A DNA stretch of 5,539 nucleotides from Nitrosarchaeum sp. (GTDB lineage: Archaea; Thermoproteota; Nitrososphaeria; Nitrososphaerales; Nitrosopumilaceae), in contig SCUP01000166.1 in NCBI GenBank assembly GCA_004297665.1, positions 1-5,539 of the forward strand, read 5' to 3'. Each line of letters opens with the position of its first letter. The stretch's first letter is position 1. The notes beneath the pieces are model-generated. The model was given only the letters and a program-made list of their open reading frames with translations. It was not told the origin of the DNA and searched no databases. Below, piece after piece: positions 4,461-5,539 of this stretch. A program made the position numbers and the translations under genes.

Positions 4461-4470
4461 CATTAAAAAG
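4461..4470 (+). promoter_or_regulatory. Candidate box A for the repeat-containing secreted protein
   Basis: CATTAAAAAG on the plus strand would place transcription start near 4491. That is just past the TTG at 4488 and about 26 nt before the ATG at 4518, so it supports ATG 4518 as the start with a short leader. Confidence 0.35.
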
Positions 4471-4517
4471 CATTCCTGAGCATAGATTTGAGATTTTTAT
4501 TAAGTAATCACAAAGCA

Positions 4518-5156
4518 ATGAAAGTGAAAACAAGGCAGTGTTTGCTTATCATGGTGTTAGTAATTTTCAGCGCAGCATTATTGCCAAGTGTTTACGCCAC
4601 ATCTGTTGAAATTTTAATGGAAAAGACTACTTTTAGATACTGTGAAAAATTATTTTACACCATACAAGTTTCAGAAGTTACAGGAGAATCTGCAGTTATT
4701 CACATCAGAGATCAAACAGGTAAATCAAGTAGTGCAATCCCAATTCCAATATCTAATCTGCAAAATCCAATTCCATCAATGATTCCCTTTGAGGCAGAAA
4801 TTTTTCCAGTAGGCAAATATTTCATAGATATTGAATATTCTGGTGCAAAAAATAGCACGGAATTTGAATTAATTGATTCAGAAAATATCTGCATTCCCAC
4901 AACTATGAAACAAGTTGCATTTAGTTGGATTAATGACAAAATGTCAGATGGGTTTTTCATAGATGCAATAAATAAATTTGTAGATAAAAACATAATCAGC
5001 ATACCAGATAAAATAAATGAAAAAAATCTTGATGGCATACACATTCCAAAATGGATAAAAAATATAGTTGGATGGTGGCTTGAAGATAAAATTTCAGATA
5101 ATGAATTTTCTCAGGCAATTCAATACCTAATCAATAAAGAGATTATTGTAATTTAA
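4518..5156 (+). CDS. Secreted protein with a beta domain and two C-terminal 37-residue WIKN..WW-type repeats
   Basis: 212 residues from ATG 4518, chosen because it begins a compact signal peptide (MKVKTRQ, hydrophobic core, SVYA at 24-27). An in-frame TTG at 4488 would add ten residues and is less likely. Residues 28-124 form a beta-sandwich-like region (VEILMEKTTFRYCEKLFYTI, then VGKYFIDIEY) similar in style to extracellular Ig/macroglobulin-like domains. Cys42 and Cys125 could form a disulphide. Residues 126-162 and 176-212 are two copies of one repeat, aligning without gaps on IP, W, DK-SD, F, AI and NI/EI endings. The last copy (IPKWIKNIVGWWLEDKISD) is a module I recognise from many secreted proteins of ammonia-oxidising archaea. 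There is no membrane anchor, so it is released or bound to the S-layer. The role is unknown; a wall- or partner-binding function is inferred. Confidence 0.82.
   Translation: MKVKTRQCLLIMVLVIFSAALLPSVYATSVEILMEKTTFRYCEKLFYTIQVSEVTGESAVIHIRDQTGKSSSAIPIPISNLQNPIPSMIPFEAEIFPVGKYFIDIEYSGAKNSTEFELIDSENICIPTTMKQVAFSWINDKMSDGFFIDAINKFVDKNIISIPDKINEKNLDGIHIPKWIKNIVGWWLEDKISDNEFSQAIQYLINKEIIVI
4893..5153 (+). repeat. Pair of 37-residue C-terminal repeats
   Basis: The two units start at 50-residue offset (126 and 176 in the 212-aa protein), separated by a 13-residue linker. The aligned identities are Ile-Pro at 1-2, Lys5, Trp12, Asp-Lys at 15-16, Ser-Asp at 18-19, Phe22, Ala-Ile at 25-26, Lys32 and the Ile-Ile pair near the end. 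The second copy has the WW pair; the first has only the second Trp. Confidence 0.75.
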
Positions 5157-5207
5157 AAATAAACATACTAACTAGAATAGATTTTAATGAGGAATTTTTT
5201 ACTAATA
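5157..5207. terminator. Convergent intergenic region with oligo-T tracts on both strands
   Basis: This 51-nt gap separates two converging genes. The plus strand has T6 at 5195-5200 and T7 at 5216-5222 (the latter inside the opposing gene). The minus strand has TTTATTTTT at 5155-5163. Both are suited to archaeal intrinsic termination without a hairpin. Confidence 0.4.
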
Positions 5208-5539
5208 TTAAATTATTTTTTTGCTCTTACTTGCTTTTGACATTATAGCCAAGACAAGTCCAATAACACCTGCAATGATAAATGATCCAACTAGTCCAAT
5301 AATTAATTGAGTTCCCAATCCTCTAGCAGGAGCTTCAGAAGTTGGCTCAGCTACACAAACACCATCTGTGAGAACAGTGCCAGGTCCACATCTTTCATCT
5401 AAAACACAAACACCGTCTTTGAGAACTGTTCCAACACCACATTCAGTTTTTGGTTTTTCATCTGTTGGTGTTTCTTCAACTGTACATTCACCAGAATAAT
5501 CTAGATCAATTTCTGCAGCATTTAATTGACATTTGTTGC
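5208..5539 (-). CDS. C-terminal part of a second Kazal-like, membrane-anchored surface protein (N-terminus outside window)
   Basis: The frame is open from the right edge to TAA at 5208-5210, giving 109 residues and no start. The first 18 residues, NKCQLNAAEIDLDYSGEC, match the second half of the Kazal-like domain at the left end of the window (NMC..LNAA..LDYTGGC) and also lack the fifth cysteine. A Thr/Glu/Lys-rich linker follows, then two CGxGTVLxDGVCV units (residues 33-45 and 50-62). A linker rich in Ala, Pro and Ser leads to one membrane helix (about 76-99) and the basic tail SKASKSKK. This is a type I layout: extracellular domain, C-terminal helix and cytoplasmic basic stop-transfer end. 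The role is unknown; protease inhibition or surface adhesion is possible. Because the protein is cut by the edge, no start codon can be seen. Confidence 0.83.
   Translation of the reverse strand, partial: NKCQLNAAEIDLDYSGECTVEETPTDEKPKTECGVGTVLKDGVCVLDERCGPGTVLTDGVCVAEPTSEAPARGLGTQLIIGLVGSFIIAGVIGLVLAIMSKASKSKKII
5352..5441 (-). repeat. Tandem 51-bp repeat encoding CGxGTVLxDGVCV
   Basis: Two direct copies at a 51-bp period: the plus-strand text ACACAAACACC starts at 5353 and again at 5404, and the first Cys codons are at 5388-5390 and 5439-5441. Each 17-residue unit holds two cysteines, which could form one disulphide loop per unit. The close DNA match suggests recent duplication within the gene. 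Confidence 0.75.

Noticed and set aside
4380..4490. Possible tRNA in the GC-richer intergenic patch
   Set aside because: No GTTCRANTC T-loop, no acceptor-stem pairing and no anticodon arm of the right size could be found on either strand.
4488..4517. TTG at 4488 as start of the secreted repeat protein
   Set aside because: It would add MRFLLSNHKA before a complete signal peptide, and the likely transcription start falls just after it; ATG 4518 is preferred.
4712..5044. 110-codon minus-strand ORF
   Set aside because: It is antisense to the secreted repeat protein. Its hydrophobic look comes from the complement of Asp/Lys/Asn codons.

Overview
The window looks like the chromosome of an ammonia-oxidising archaeon of the Nitrosopumilus type (Thaumarchaeota/Nitrososphaerota). 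The signs are AT-rich DNA, an archaeal-type ribosomal protein eL15, TATA-like boxes about 25-28 nt upstream of start codons with almost no Shine-Dalgarno signal (leaderless transcripts), and secreted proteins built from modules I associate with marine ammonia oxidisers: Kazal-like domains, GHESHQ beta-repeats, a cupredoxin-like edge, CFI-box and WIKN..WW repeats. This assignment rests on family recognition, not on a search.

Layout, left to right. (1) 1-1541, minus strand: a two-gene unit. A four-repeat HEAT protein (1053-1541) is followed after one base by a large membrane-anchored extracellular protein (1-1051, running off the left edge) with a Kazal-like domain, two ~119-residue repeats and the probable start of a copper-binding domain. 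(2) 1542-1642: a 101-nt divergent promoter region. (3) 1643-2305, plus strand: a cytoplasmic thioredoxin-fold protein with a CPGC site. It converges, with a 2-nt gap, on an 84-residue unrecognised basic protein (2308-2562, minus, TTG start). (4) 2563-3019: apparently empty, but the minus strand holds two tiny single-span membrane proteins of 25 and 31 residues and a doubtful 35-residue Cys-rich ORF. (5) 3020-4307, minus strand: eL15 followed after one base by a secreted, C-terminally anchored CFI-box protein that starts with TTG. (6) 4308-4517: intergenic, with a box A, a palindrome, a repeated 11-mer and two adjacent hairpins that could be a small RNA or mRNA leader. (7) 4518-5156, plus strand: a secreted protein ending in two 37-residue repeats. 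(8) 5208-5539, minus strand: the C-terminal part of a second Kazal-like, membrane-anchored surface protein running off the right edge.

The common theme is the cell surface: four of the larger genes encode exported or membrane-anchored proteins, and both ends carry the same unusual four-cysteine type of Kazal-like domain. The most interesting points are the HEAT protein, which matches one half of a deoxyhypusine-hydroxylase-like di-iron scaffold; the Kazal-repeat-cupredoxin architecture with conserved GIGHESHQ motifs; the unannotated membrane microproteins; and the hairpin pair upstream of eL15.
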